Positions 11,201-22,007 of a DNA stretch of 64,000 nucleotides are shown here, piece by piece (positions within the stretch are counted from its first letter, which is position 1; every line of letters starts with the position of its first letter). Below the pieces are notes generated by a model that was not told the DNA's origin, ran no database searches, and was given only the letters and a program-made list of their open reading frames with translations. The stretch is from Paraspadella gotoi. Taxonomy: Eukaryota; Chaetognatha. Position numbers and translations under genes: made by a program. The stretch covers positions 7,023,431-7,087,430 of the forward strand of contig CM119266.1 in NCBI GenBank assembly GCA_051294375.1. The letters run 5' to 3'.

Positions 11201-14200
11201 CATCGCATCTTTATTAAAGAACGGTGAACTATCGCCGCCTCCTTCGCCGTCGAGCTCGAATCGGCGAGATCGCGAGATTGCCTCGACGTCGATCATCTCG
11301 CCGGAAGCCACGCCCCCCGGTTCTCCCGCCAGATCGACGCCTTTCTCTCCGACCACTTGGTCACCCTTGGCGCACTTGGCTTTGGGTTCGTCCAAATCAA
11401 CGACGCCCGCTGGTTCGCCGGTCGCCTCGAAGAGCGGCTCGTCCCTAATTTCTCAATCGGGAGCGAAGGGCGGAGGTTGTCACTTCAAGCCGCCCGTGCC
11501 TTTGCCCGAGGGAGATGGTACGATTATCATGGGTTTAAATCCCTCTGAATTTTCTCCTGAGATGAACAACGTCGCCTCGAAATCTATTAAAGTTCAAAAT
11601 AAGATAGACGACGAAGATGACGAACGCCGGGAAGAGCTCGATGATGGGAGAAAAACTGGAAAAGGAAAGAAAAAAAAGTCATGGAAAAAAAGAGAGGGAA
11701 AGGGGTCGAAAAACAAGACGAAAGGAACTAAGAACGGCAAATCTCATCCGACGGCTTCGCTTGATGCAGCAGCCGAAGACCCTGCGTTCCCGGAGGTTTC
11801 ATCCCAACCTCCTTTTAAGATGTCGTCGTCTTCGGACGCCGAGGCTGACGCAGTTAAATCAGACACTCGCCCCACTAAGTCTAAACTGGGACATCCCGCA
11901 GCCAAGCCCGCTCCCCCAGCCTTTCTCTGTTCCATCTGCTCCGGTACCGGTCACACTCGCGCGCTCTGCCCCGTACCGCGCGCCCCGAACTTTCGCCGAG
12001 TCAAGGACGCCGTTTGCACAACTTGCAACGAGATCGGCCACGAATCGGACGAATGCCCAGTAGGAAAAAGGCGGCCCGCCGAGCCGGAACGAGCCGAGGG
12101 GGCCGGGACACCGAACGCGGCGCCTTCCGGCATCAGCGACGTTTGGCCTCCGCAAGCTGCCGACGGGGAAGAATGGCCGCCGGTAAAACAGGAGGTGAGG
12201 AAACTGAACTATCGATCCTCGATGTCCTTAAGATGTGCTTTTCATTTATTCATTCATTCTCATTCATTTATTCCAGGAGTTGAAAACTACGCCATCATCA
12301 TCTTCATCGTCGCTCAATCCCGCCGTTCCCGAATTCACTCCATCCGCCGTGAAGCAGGCAAAAAGGTACAATGTGCCTCACTCCTCCGACATACGCCCCA
12401 ACGCACAAATCGTCATGATGGACATTCAGGTTAGGTCGTTAGAAATTTTAGGGAAATCGAAACGGGGGAAATTCGTGTTGATCACGATCTGTTGGTTTAA
12501 TCACTTTTCTTTAAGATCACTCAAAGCACTATGTAGTAGATTGGTGTGGTTCAATATTCTTTTCGTTTCCCCAGGTTGATGAAATCGCCAAAGTTTCAAC
12601 GGATTGGGATAGATTTTTCTTCGCGTCTCTCACATATCACAAAGCCTCCGATCTGGTGCGTTTCGAGGAGCTGCGCGCCAAACTCTTCGCGCTGTAAGTA
12701 ATTGAAGAGTGTTCAGTCCGAGTTGTCAGATCTTCACCATATCTCCACCCCATATTCCCTGACCCTTTTGTCCAGCCACGTCTCGGGTCAACTCGTTCCT
12801 CTTCACCCCAACGCCATCTTTCAAGGCGACCTCGTCTGCTTGCGATTGGACGCGTCCACCTTCGCTCGCGGCCGCGTCTTCCATCGCGTCCGTCAAGACT
12901 CAACGGAGCGATTCAAAGTCGACGCGTTCGACGTCGGCCGTTCCGTCGTCGCCGACGTCGCCGATCTTTTCCTTCTCGACGATTCCCTCAGGACGCGACC
13001 CTTCGCCCGATTCCACAAGTTTCGGTTCACCGCCCTCCAACCTGGCCGTGCCTTCGCTCTGCCTGGATGGAACGCTATTGGTCGCGTCGAGGACGCATAC
13101 CCGAAGCAGGTGGCGCAGTTCTTCGCCATGTTCGTCCGTGACCGGCGTCTCTCGGCGACGGTGAAGGGCGTCGACGGAGATCGAGGCTTCATCGAACTCG
13201 ATAATCTCGAGTTCGTCGGCGCCGGCCAATCGGACGAGCCTTTCATGAAAGTCTTCTTATCTACGTTTCCGACGTGTCCAGCGGGTGAGCGGGAAATTTG
13301 TTATTATACAAACTGGAAGAAATGTGTGATGCTCGCGGACGAGCTGAGGATTCGCCACATTAGATCATTTACTTGAACGACTCATCGTCATTCATTTTAT
13401 CCTTTCCCCTCACCTTTTACATTTCCCTTCTTCCCTGTTATCCTTCTTCTCTTTCACGCTTCTCTTCCTCATTCTTATCCCCGATTTTAGCGGTCTAAAC
13501 AACAACCACAACAACAACAACTTTACAACTCGTTACCAAACGACCACTTAACCGTTTAGTGGTCAGTTAAACCTGACCTTGTAATCTCGTTTACCCTTTC
13601 ATGATTTTCTCTATTGTTATGCTTATGCCATTACACTTTTTTTTTTAACCATGCAGTCGAAAATTTTTACAATCCTGTACAGTTTCTAGTATAATTTTAA
13701 GTGCTTAAAACGATAACAAGGTGTCGTCAATCAGATTTTGCGTTAGACCTACGCACAATTGACCGGAAGTTGACGTTGACTACAAAATGGAATTTTTTTC
13801 TTTCTTTAATTGCAAGATAAGAAAATAGTTTTATAAAAATAATAATTGCCTAAATTTTATGTTACTCTCAATTTTAATAGGTTTTACTTTAAATTTTTTT
13901 TTAAAAAAGGTTCTTACCCATAGTGGGGCGTGTCCAAAACCGAAAATGATGCTCAAAAACTGATAAAATACGCAATATTAATAGTTTTTGATCTACTATA
14001 AATATAAAGGTTTATTATCATATGATAGTTGTATCACAAAGAATTATCATATATATCATAAAAAACTATCATAGCTCTAAATAGACAAAATAATATCAGT
14101 TACAAAAGATTCGTTTCTTAATAACTTAAAATTCAGAATTAATTCGTTGTTGAAGAGACATCATATGCACAGGAGATAATGATTTAGTATTAAGCATATA

Positions 14201-17200
14201 AACTTTTTTTTGACAAGGAATAAAAAAATATTTAGTATTAAGCAATTCGTGGTAGGATTTATAAGTATGATTTTCTTACTTTTTTGCCAACATTTTGATT
14301 CTTATGACTATCATTTTTAAAGGCAGTCCAGAGTAAAAGTAAATTGTTCCAGAAAAAGTCAGGTTGAGAGAGAGAGAGAAGCAAAATACAAAAAAAACTG
14401 CCTTGAAAAATGATTTGTTCATAAGATCAAAGTAAAATGAAAGTAATAAAAATGAACTTGTAAATTCTACTATGAATTGCTTAATACTAAATATTTGTTA
14501 TTCCTTGTCAAAACGATAAAATATTTATAATTTTATATTGCTGTATTATTTATTATAATGAAACTTGATATGATATACTCAAGGTTTGAATAAGAGTCGT
14601 CTTACTTCTAAAACCCTTGGCACTAAAGTTAAATGAAACTAAATAGAAAAAAAAACTAATTAATAAAGTTTATACAGCTTATTAAAACTGATCTTATTTT
14701 TGTATCAGATTTTAAACAGTGAACATGTTTCAACTTTTAATTCAAGTCTTCATCCACATTTATGAATTGTATACAGTTTTTTACTTCACAAAAAATATTT
14801 GGGAGAGAGAGGAGAGAAAGGAAGAGAGAGTGAAAATTATGTGAGAGTAAGGGAGAGAGAGAGAGAAAAGAGAGAGAGAAAAATTTTCAACAAAGATTTG
14901 AGAAAAGGATAGAGGTCGAGGTGAAGACAGGTTAGGTTTAGGCCAGAGAGAGAGAGATAGATATTGAAAAAAAATTTTTCACTGTTTAAGAAAAATCATT
15001 GCTTGAACTACTTCAAACTTTCTAATTCAAAAACGCGACAAAAGAAAGGATTTCACATAATGGTTAAATAATATTTTTTTTATTGCTGGATTAAAGGTTT
15101 TTTTTAAGGAAAAGAAAAGAAAATTATAAATCTGTTAACTTTTTGATGCATGGATATTGTTTCTCTCTCCTTCACCTGGAAAAACTGAAAAAAAGGTATT
15201 CCCTCTAAAGATTTACATAAACTTTATGAAAAAAGGGTCTAACTTCCGGCTATAGTTTTGAGCAAAAAATGGTATGCCAGTAAAAAAATTACTGATAAAA
15301 AAAAATTAAATTAAGTAAAAGGTATTAAAATTTAAAACCAGGAATTGTTTAAAATTAGAAAAGTCTCATTAATTGAATGAAATTGAAATGAAATTTTGAA
15401 TATTTATAGTTAAAGTTTAAAGTCCTTTGGCTATTAAAAAACGAATCTTTTTAAGATGTAATAATTGATAATATGATTGAATTTTTTTATGATATGGATG
15501 TTAATCTTTTGCGATAAAGCTGTCATATAACAGAAAAAAACCATTAGCAGTCAGAATAGATCAAAAACATTTAATAATACATATTTAATTGATTATCGAG
15601 CACTATTTCCGGTTTGGGACACGCCCACTATTGATGAAAAGCCTTTATTGAACATTTTTTGTCTAAGTACTACTTATTAAATAATTATACTAATTGCAGA
15701 TAAGTAAATAACAACTGCCTAACTTTTAATTTGTAGTAAAAAGAAAAAATCCATATTGTAGTCCACGCCAACTTCCGGTAAATTGTGCGCAGGTCTAATG
15801 CAAAATCTGATTGACGACACCTTGTTAATCGTTTTAAGCACTTAAAATTATACTAGAAACTGTACAGGATTGTGAAAATTTTCGACTGCATGGTTAAAAA
15901 AAAACAGTGTAATGACCATTGTAACCTTTTTTACTGTTTTGTTTTTATGTTTCCTTTTTTTGTTGATGATCTTCGATCATAATATATTTGCCTTTCACGC
16001 ATTAAACAACTCTCGATAATTTTTACCAAAAATCTCATCAAGTAAAGTCACCACAACTTGGTAAACCCGACAAAAGAATAAATCGCAACTTTCTCACAAG
16101 ATAATGGAAAATAACGCTAATCAAGGTCGCGGGCGCGGCGTCACCTCGGCCGACGAATCTGTCGTCGGCGCCGCCGCCCAGTCCCGCGATGCCTTTGATC
16201 CGCCCTGGATCCAAGAACTCGAACGCCGTTTTTGTCAATACCTCGAGCGTTCTGAAAACAAAATAAAAGGGGATCTGGACGGATCGTCGCACTCGCTGTC
16301 GATGGCGCCGTCTCCCGAACCGCATCATCAATGCGGGCATTACACGACGCCTCTGTTGCACCACTGAAGGACGCCGTCCTCAAACTCCAAGGAGCAGGCG
16401 CGCCAACTCGCCGGCGCTCCGCTACTGACGCCGATCATGTCCCTGGACCTCTTTGCCAAGCGCCTCCGCATCGCCACGCCTCGCGGGGCTTGGCACCAAC
16501 AGCGACGTCTCGGCGGGTGACGGCCCGGTTTTTTCCGCACCGGCCAGCGCGGCCCAAGCTGATCCAACGTCCACCGCATCGATGTTGCGCCCGACTTATG
16601 CCTATCCGAGTCGGCCGGCAACAATCGCCCAAATCCTCGCCGCCGGAGGCCTCTGCCTCGACCGTTTCAATACTCCCGCGCCAGCCGCGGCATTCCCCGC
16701 CGTGTCACCATCACCCGCGGCACGAGCGACTTCTACGCCCATGGAAGCATCTCCCACTCCAGTCCTTCCAGCCTCCCACCCTATACCATTTCCACCACCC
16801 GCTCCTCGCCCTCGCACACCGAAATTGCCATCTTTCGACCCAAGAAATATACGGGTTTGGTTGGCGGCCACTGAAGCCGCTTTCACAGTTGCAGACGTCA
16901 CTGATGATGCAACAAAAGCAAGTCACGTGTTCGCGGCAATCCCAGCGGAACACCAGTTGCTTTTTCAGGATTTTTACGGCCCGGTCTTCACCCATCGTAC
17001 CCAGCAGTATACAACAGGTTAATCAACCTCTTCGACGAAAAGCCACGCCAACGTGCTGCTCGAATGCTGAAGCCAATGACTTTGAGCGGCCGCACACCAT
17101 CGCAACTCGCCACTATTATTCGCGCCACATTTTCAAGCCTTGATCCAGAGATGATCTTCAAGGAAATCCTCTTTAATGCCTTGCCCTCTCATGTGCGCAG

Positions 17201-20200
17201 TATAGCTTTTACCGACAGTAACACTCTTGACGACGCAGCTAGGGCAGCCGACGCCTTTTTTGACAACGGCGGAAACCTGGTTGTCAGTCCCCAGCCACAA
17301 ATGGATTAGTAAATGCCTGCATTCACGAGGACGACACTCATGAAGGCAAGATGAAAACCCGCGTTCCTATGCAGAAGTTTGCGCTGTTGGCAGCGGCGCT
17401 CAATCCTGGAAGCGAGTTGAACGAAAGAAACCACGACCACGCCCATCACAACCCAAATTTGTATCAGCAGCGACCGACTGCCAAACGACACATGCTGGTA
17501 CCATGTGGAGTATGGAAAACGGGCACGAAACTGTCGCGAGGTTAGACCCGGCGTAACCTTGCAGCGTGGGGAAATGGCAAAGCCGGCGGCAGGAAGTGAG
17601 CGCCGCCGCCGGCGAAAGTAGAGACGCTGCTCCACGTCCGCGACGACCACAACGACCTTACATGGCTGGTGGACACAGGCGCCACAGTCTCCCTCATCGC
17701 ACCAAATGAGACAACGTCACGCCGGCCACACACAACCCACTCCACGCGGCCAATGGCACGCCCATCCCATGCTTTGGGAAGCGCTCAATGATAATCCGCC
17801 TTGGCAGCCGCTCGTTCGAATGGGACGTCACCCGTCGCGGACGTTTCTACTCCTATATTAGGAAACGATTTCCTAATGGAGCACAACCTCGCCCCTTTCC
17901 CAAAACTTGAAGTCTTGATCGATTGTCAAGATTTTACAACCGTCGCAGGCAAAGTCCGACCATGCCAATCTCTTCGCGTAAACGTCGTCAATAACGTTTT
18001 CACCCGTCTGCTCGACGAACGACCCAATCTCACTACTCCATCCTTCGACCCGCCGCCAAGCCGCGCCACGGAGTAGAACATCACATCTTAACCGAAGGCC
18101 CACCAGTCCATGCCCCAGCGCGTCGCCTCGCCCCCGACAAACTCATCGCGGCGAAAGCAGAGTTCGAGAAACTAGAAAAAATGGGAATCGTCCGAAAAAG
18201 CCGAAGCCCCTGGGCATCACCTCATGTTGTGAAGAAACCCGATGGCAGCCTGCGTCCCTGATTACCGCCGACTCAACGCGGCGACCAAGGATGATAGATA
18301 TCCTATCCGACACATATCCGATTTTAACTCTGAGATCGCAGGCAAAAGCATCTTCTCAAAGATAGACCTCTATAAAGGCTATCACCAAATCCCGGTGCAT
18401 GAAGCCGACATCGCAAAAACGGCCGTCATAACGCCTTTCGGATTATGGGAATATCTTCGGACGCCATTCGGATTAAAAAATGCCGCCCAGATTTCCAGCG
18501 TATGATGGATAATATCCTGGCCGGCATCCCGCATGTATTTGTCTACTTGGACGACATCTTGGTCGCGTCATCATCCATCGAGGAACATTTGGAAGACCTT
18601 ACTCGCGTTTTTGACTCTCTCGAAGAAAACGGCTCGTCATTAATCGCTCCAAATGTGTATTCGGTGCAGCCTCTCTAGATTTCCTGGGGTATAAGTTTGA
18701 TGCCAAAGGGTGTCACCCCTCCCTTCACGCGTCAGGGACATCCAGAACTTCCCAACACCTACGACAATCAAGGAACTGCAAAGATTCCTGGGAGTTCTAA
18801 ATTATTATCGGAAATTCATGCCCAAGGCTGCACACATTCTCGAACCACTCTACAAATCGCTCCGTGGCAAACCAAAACGCCTCGTTTGGACATCAGAATG
18901 TGACAACGCCTTCCAAGCAGCCAAAGACTCTCTCTCCTCCGCCGCAATGCTGGTACATCCTAAGGAAGATGCTCAACTCTCTTTGACAGTCGATGCTTCC
19001 CTCTCAGCAATTGGAGCTGTCCTCGAACAAGCGTTGACGGAAAATGGATGCTTTTAGGATTCTTTTCGACACCACTTCAACAAAATCAAAAAAACTGGCC
19101 CCCCTTGATCGAGAGCTGCTTGCAGCTTTCCGAGCAGTTCGCCACTTCAGGCCATTCATTGAAGGTCGACCTTTAACCTTGTTCTCCGACCACAACAGCC
19201 TTGTTCCTGCAATCCGTCAAAAATCAGAGCCACATACAATGCGACAAGCCTACCAGCTTGCAGCAATCGCAGAATACACAACGGATGTCCGCTACATTGA
19301 AGGCAAGGCAAATGTGGTCGCTGATGCCCTCTCTAGAACTCAATTGCCGCCACAGCCACACCAACCCTCCAAGCAACAAATAACGCCGTCGCACCCGCAG
19401 GGATCAATTTCACGGAAATCGCCCACGACCAGAAAGAAGATGAAGATGTCCAAGTCTTCTCACTGATGCGCACACCAGTCTTCGATTCCAAAATGTTCGT
19501 GTCGACGACGTCGAGGTCCTATGTGATACCAGCAGCGGTCGCGCCCGGCCACTAGTCCCAAAGAAGTGGCGGCGCCGCATTTTCGATGCTCTTCATAACC
19601 TCTCCACCCAGGAGTAAGAGCAACCAAAAAACTGATCACAAGTCGATTTGTTTGGCCCGCAGCATCCAGCGACATTTCAGAATGGACCCGTACATGCCCA
19701 GCATGCCAACGGCTAAAATCAACCGCAATATCCATGCCCCACCTCAAGAGTTTGCTCCGGCTGAACGCAGGTTCCAGCACGTCCACATTGACATCGTGGG
19801 ACCCTTACCACAGTCAGCAGGCTACACCCCATCTCTTAACATGCGTGGATCGTTATACACGCTGGCCTGAGGCAATCCCAATCCATGACACTGCAACGTC
19901 CACTATCGCAGCAGAATTCCTCCAGAATTGGGTTGCCCGTTTTGGAGTACCAACAACAGTCACCTCAGATAGGGGACCCCAATTCACATCCGAAATATGG
20001 CGTCAGTTAGGAGAATCCATTGGATTCAAAATCTCGACCACCTCCGCTTATCACCCACAAGCAAACGGCATGTGCGAAAGAATGCACAGAACTTTGAAAG
20101 CGGCGTTAAAAGCCCGCTGTGAAGAAGCAGCCGATAAATGGGCCTTTCAACTCCCATGGGTCCTACTTGGCCTCCGCACTACACACAAAGCCGACCTCGG

Positions 20201-22007
20201 AGCACTCTTGCAGACTCGTCACTGGGGATGTTCTCACTATTCCCGGCGAGCTACTCGGCGCTCAAGCAGCTGAAACGGAAGTGGACGCACCTCAGCGAGC
20301 TGAAACCTTACGGAACCTCCGTTTCGACGTAGCGTTGATGCGTCCCGTTCCCGGATCCGCACACTCTCAACAACTACAAGATTGCCGACAGCTCTCAAAA
20401 ACGGTGATTTTGTTTTTGTTCGCCGCCCACCCAACGCTGGCACACCTCATCCCTCCGTACTCGGGTCCCTATCGCGTCGTCGAACGCCGTGAAAGAAACC
20501 TCGTCATCAAAATTCCCGGGCGCGTCAAGATACGGTTACCCTCGATCGAATCAAGCCTGCTGCAATAGATGCCGAGGACCCACCAACCCCCCAACAGCCC
20601 CAACTCGAGGCCGCCCTCCAAAAAAAAACACGATTATGACTCCCTCCAGTGAAAACGAAAACAAAGAAACTCGACAAAGAACTAGTCCCTCACCTAAGCG
20701 ATCACGAAAACGGGCAGCGCGCGCGAGGTCAGCGCCGCCTCCCTCACGGATACAACCTCCGAGACGTGTAAAAAACCTGATGCCACTTCCTCAATCACTC
20801 TTTGCGTCAGACGACGAGGATGAGCCACTCCAATCGATCAGCGCCAATGCCAATCAAAGAACATCAGCGCTTGGGGGGGATGTTTAGCGGTCTAAACAAC
20901 AACCACAACAACAACAACAACAACTTTACAACTCGTTCACCAAACGACCACTTAACCGTTTAGTGGTCAGTTAAACCTGACCTTGTAATCTCGTTTACCC
21001 TTTCATGATTTTCTCTATTGTTATGCTTATGACCATTGTAACCTTTTTTACTGTTTTGTTTTTATGTTTCCTTTTTTTGTTGATGATCTTCGATCATAAT
21101 ATATTTGCCTTTCACGCATTAAACAACTCTCGATATTTTACCAAAAATCTCATCAAGTAAAGTCACCACACGATCTTCTTTTATTTTCCTTCTCCTTTTT
21201 CTCCGCTTTTTCCTCCGCTTCTTCATTCTCTCCCATTTTCCCTCCAGCCCTGAATCGCGATCGCTCTCGCCCTACCTTCGAAACTTATCGCTTGTGGAAG
21301 ACATCGGGAAGCGATTCCTCCGCCGGAGGCGAACCACCTTTTCTCGGCTACGGTTCTGTAGGAGAGCAGAGGCAGTTTAATAGGTAGCGTAAAGAAGGAA
21401 TTGGCTTGAAATGAGGGCGGTCGTCTTCAATATACCAATTTTCTTATTTCCTCCTTTCAGGTTTGGGCAATCTCGTCAAGATGATGTTCCCTTCCGCGCC
21501 GGAGGCGTAGGCGTTGTCGGAGGCGGCTTCGGCGGCCCCCCCGATATACACCGCGCCATCCGCGGCATTCCCGGGCATCCTAGGGTTTCTCCCTCCCCGC
21601 CGCTCGGCGCTGGCGTTTCTCGCGGCCCCTCGGCGGCTCCCGGTTTCGGTCATTCTCAGATCTCCGCGTCGGCCTTGTTCTACGGCGCCGGACATCCCAC
21701 GTCGCTCGGTTCATTTCCAAGCGCCGCTCCAGGCGCCTTTCCAAGCTCCGTCGGCGCCGCACGTTTAAAATCAGGGGGAACCTTTTCTTCTCGGGGAGAG
21801 GAGAGCATGTCGAGTGAGTCTTGGAGAGATGGAGGAGGAGGTGGTGGTGGTGGAAGGAGGAGAGATGGGAGATCGAACAGAAGAGGCAAAGATCGAAGAT
21901 ACGGAGGCGAGGGAAGAGATGGAGGTGGCGAAGGAAGAGGAGGAGGAGGAGGTGGTGGAAGATACGGTGGCGACCGTCGGAACAGAAACAATCCACCAAC
22001 TTATTAA
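5241..22007 (+). CDS. Large multi-Tudor protein with Cys-rich and zinc-knuckle modules
   Basis: Exons: 5241-5273, 5332-5597, 5931-6045, 6121-6592, 6663-6874, 6947-7132, 7198-7263, 7419-7568, 7649-7723, 7805-7924, 8737-8845, 8931-9259, 9382-9484, 9556-9723, 9791-9878, 9944-12194, 12277-12429, 12575-12693, 12776-13284, 21248-21383, 21461-22007; 2,068 aa with phase kept throughout. In order: a charged, probably coiled-coil N-terminus (about 40-137); a Tudor domain (about 333-500) with KWCRGVVEDV and IRFVDNGN; a module rich in CxxC pairs (566-711); a long acidic, disordered region; two CCHC knuckles (CSICSGTGHTRALC and CTTCNEIGHESDEC, near 1490-1540); a second extended Tudor-like domain (about 1685-1840); and a Gly/Arg-rich tail (about 2010-2068). 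Tudor domains bind methylated arginine or lysine; several such proteins act in germ granules and piRNA silencing. I cannot name an ortholog. The join across the retrotransposon (13285-21247) rests on phase alone. Confidence 0.72.
5641..5891 (+). repeat. Dispersed 250-bp repeat, copy A
   Basis: Lies in intron 2 of the Tudor gene. It runs from about CACACCGCCTCAC to GGCTGTTGCCAT and is about 85-90% identical by eye to the reverse complement of 36759-37010. It has no coding frame, no poly-A tail and no clear RNA polymerase III boxes, so SINE or MITE status is undecided. Confidence 0.75.
7941..8659. mobile_element. MITE with long inverted repeats and TA target duplication
   Basis: Begins CAGAAGGCTTCATATTATAA and ends with its reverse complement, flanked on both sides by TA. 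The inverted arms extend, with a few mismatches, for about 150 bp, to the GGAACTATC(G/C)AGGCGAATTTT segment. The 719-bp element has no transposase frame. TA duplication and long arms suggest a non-autonomous Tc1/mariner-type element (inference). It sits in intron 10 (7925-8736) of the Tudor gene. Confidence 0.85.
13486..13627 (+). repeat. 5' LTR, first part
   Basis: Matches the start of the 3' LTR from TTTAGCGGTCTAAACAAC up to CTTATG, apart from fewer CAA units, one missing base and the loss of the initial TG. The second part is 15915-16055, after the nested DNA element. Confidence 0.9.
13628..15914. mobile_element. Foldback non-autonomous DNA transposon nested in the 5' LTR
   Basis: About 2.28 kb, AT-rich, with no coding frame. 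The ends are inverted repeats starting CATTACACT and ending AGTGTAATG. The arms stay alignable for roughly 450 bp each, for example CAATCAGATTTTGC on the left against GCAAAATCTGATTG on the right. The undisturbed site is preserved in the 3' LTR (CTTATGACCATTG), so the insert is bounded exactly. A 3-bp ATG duplication is possible (13625-13627 and 15912-15914). A smaller inverted repeat sits inside (about 14206-14255 with 14470-14515), perhaps a second nested MITE. The superfamily is unassigned. Confidence 0.85.
14721..14756 (-). repeat. Degenerate hammerhead-like motif inside the foldback transposon
   Basis: The minus strand reads GGATGAAGACTTGAATTAAA then AGTTGAAACATGTTC. The loop GAATTAAA is shared with the copy at 52420-52456 and ATGTTC with the palindrome. 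The core is damaged (GGATGA instead of CTGATGA). Confidence 0.45.
15915..16055 (+). repeat. 5' LTR, second part
   Basis: Continues the 5' LTR after the nested element, from ACCATTGTAACC to CACCACA. It matches the 3' LTR except for a 2-nt indel in an A/T run near 16020. Confidence 0.9.
16059..16071 (+). promoter_or_regulatory. Retrotransposon primer-binding site
   Basis: TGGTAAACCCGAC begins 3 nt after the 5' LTR. It differs at two positions from the sequence I remember as the complement of the animal tRNA-Trp 3' end (TGGTGACCCCGAC). The tRNA assignment is therefore tentative. Confidence 0.6.
16104..17309 (+). pseudogene. Retrotransposon gag, frameshifted
   Basis: The first ATG after the primer site is at 16104. 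The frame changes near 16330-16450 and again near 17020-17060. A Pro/Ala-rich stretch leads to a capsid-like segment including LPSFDPRNIRVWLAATEAAF and, in the next frame, a helical segment with SQLATIIRATFSSLDPEM. No CCHC knuckle can be read in a clean frame. The gag identity rests on position and on the capsid-like segment. Confidence 0.7.
17640..18076 (+). pseudogene. Retrotransposon aspartic protease, broken
   Basis: The active-site motif WLVDTGATVSLIAP is readable at about 17664-17705. After a frame change a second segment (about 17801-18076) includes ILGNDFLMEHNLAPF, the usual C-terminal protease motif. The frame break between the two means no intact enzyme is encoded as written. Confidence 0.8.
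18110..19350 (+). pseudogene. Retrotransposon reverse transcriptase and RNase H, broken
   Basis: The RT N-terminal motif SPWASPHVVKKPDGS lies near 18207-18250, then FSKIDLYKGYHQIPV, and the catalytic box VFVYLDDILVA at about 18537-18570. RNase H follows (LVWTSECDNAFQAAK, LTVDASLSAIGAVLEQ, FSDHNSL and the EGKANVVADALSR end, up to about 19340). At least three changes of frame split the region. The order and motifs are those of metazoan gypsy elements. Confidence 0.9.
19580..20886 (+). pseudogene. Retrotransposon integrase and C-terminal tail, broken
   Basis: The zinc-binding end is partly readable (WTRTCPACQR near 19678). The catalytic core shows the first Asp in CVDRYTRWPEAIP (about 19840), the second in TSDRGPQF (about 19963) and the Glu in ANGMCERMHR (about 20060-20095), spaced as in DDE integrases. 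A basic Pro-rich tail extends to the polypurine tract. Frameshifts occur near 19840 and 20190. Confidence 0.88.
20881..21170 (+). repeat. 3' LTR of the gypsy element
   Basis: A 290-bp LTR starting TG and ending CA, preceded by a G-run polypurine tract and followed by the duplicated target CGAT. It carries six CAA units near its start where the 5' LTR has four. Compared with the 5' LTR I see only length changes and no substitutions. Confidence 0.92.

Larger units (their letters stand above)
13486..21170 (+). mobile_element. Ty3/gypsy LTR retrotransposon, in intron of Tudor gene
   Basis: A full-length element of about 5.4 kb without its nested insert, flanked by the 4-bp duplication CGAT (13482-13485 and 21171-21174). 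It has a 5' LTR split in two (13486-13627 and 15915-16055), a primer-binding site at 16059, gag, protease, reverse transcriptase, RNase H and integrase in that order, a G-rich polypurine tract (20872-20880) and a 3' LTR (20881-21170). RT before integrase places it in Ty3/gypsy. The 4-bp duplication and the tRNA-Trp-like primer site recall the CsRn1 clade (from memory). The coding region has many frameshifts and stops, so as written it is not functional. It lies in the host gene's sense direction. Confidence 0.92.

Noticed and set aside
13285-13375. Tudor gene ending at the in-frame stop at 13373-13375
   Set aside because: A good donor (GCGG|GTGAGC) precedes it and the exons beyond the retrotransposon continue in matching phase, but a short isoform using this stop is possible.
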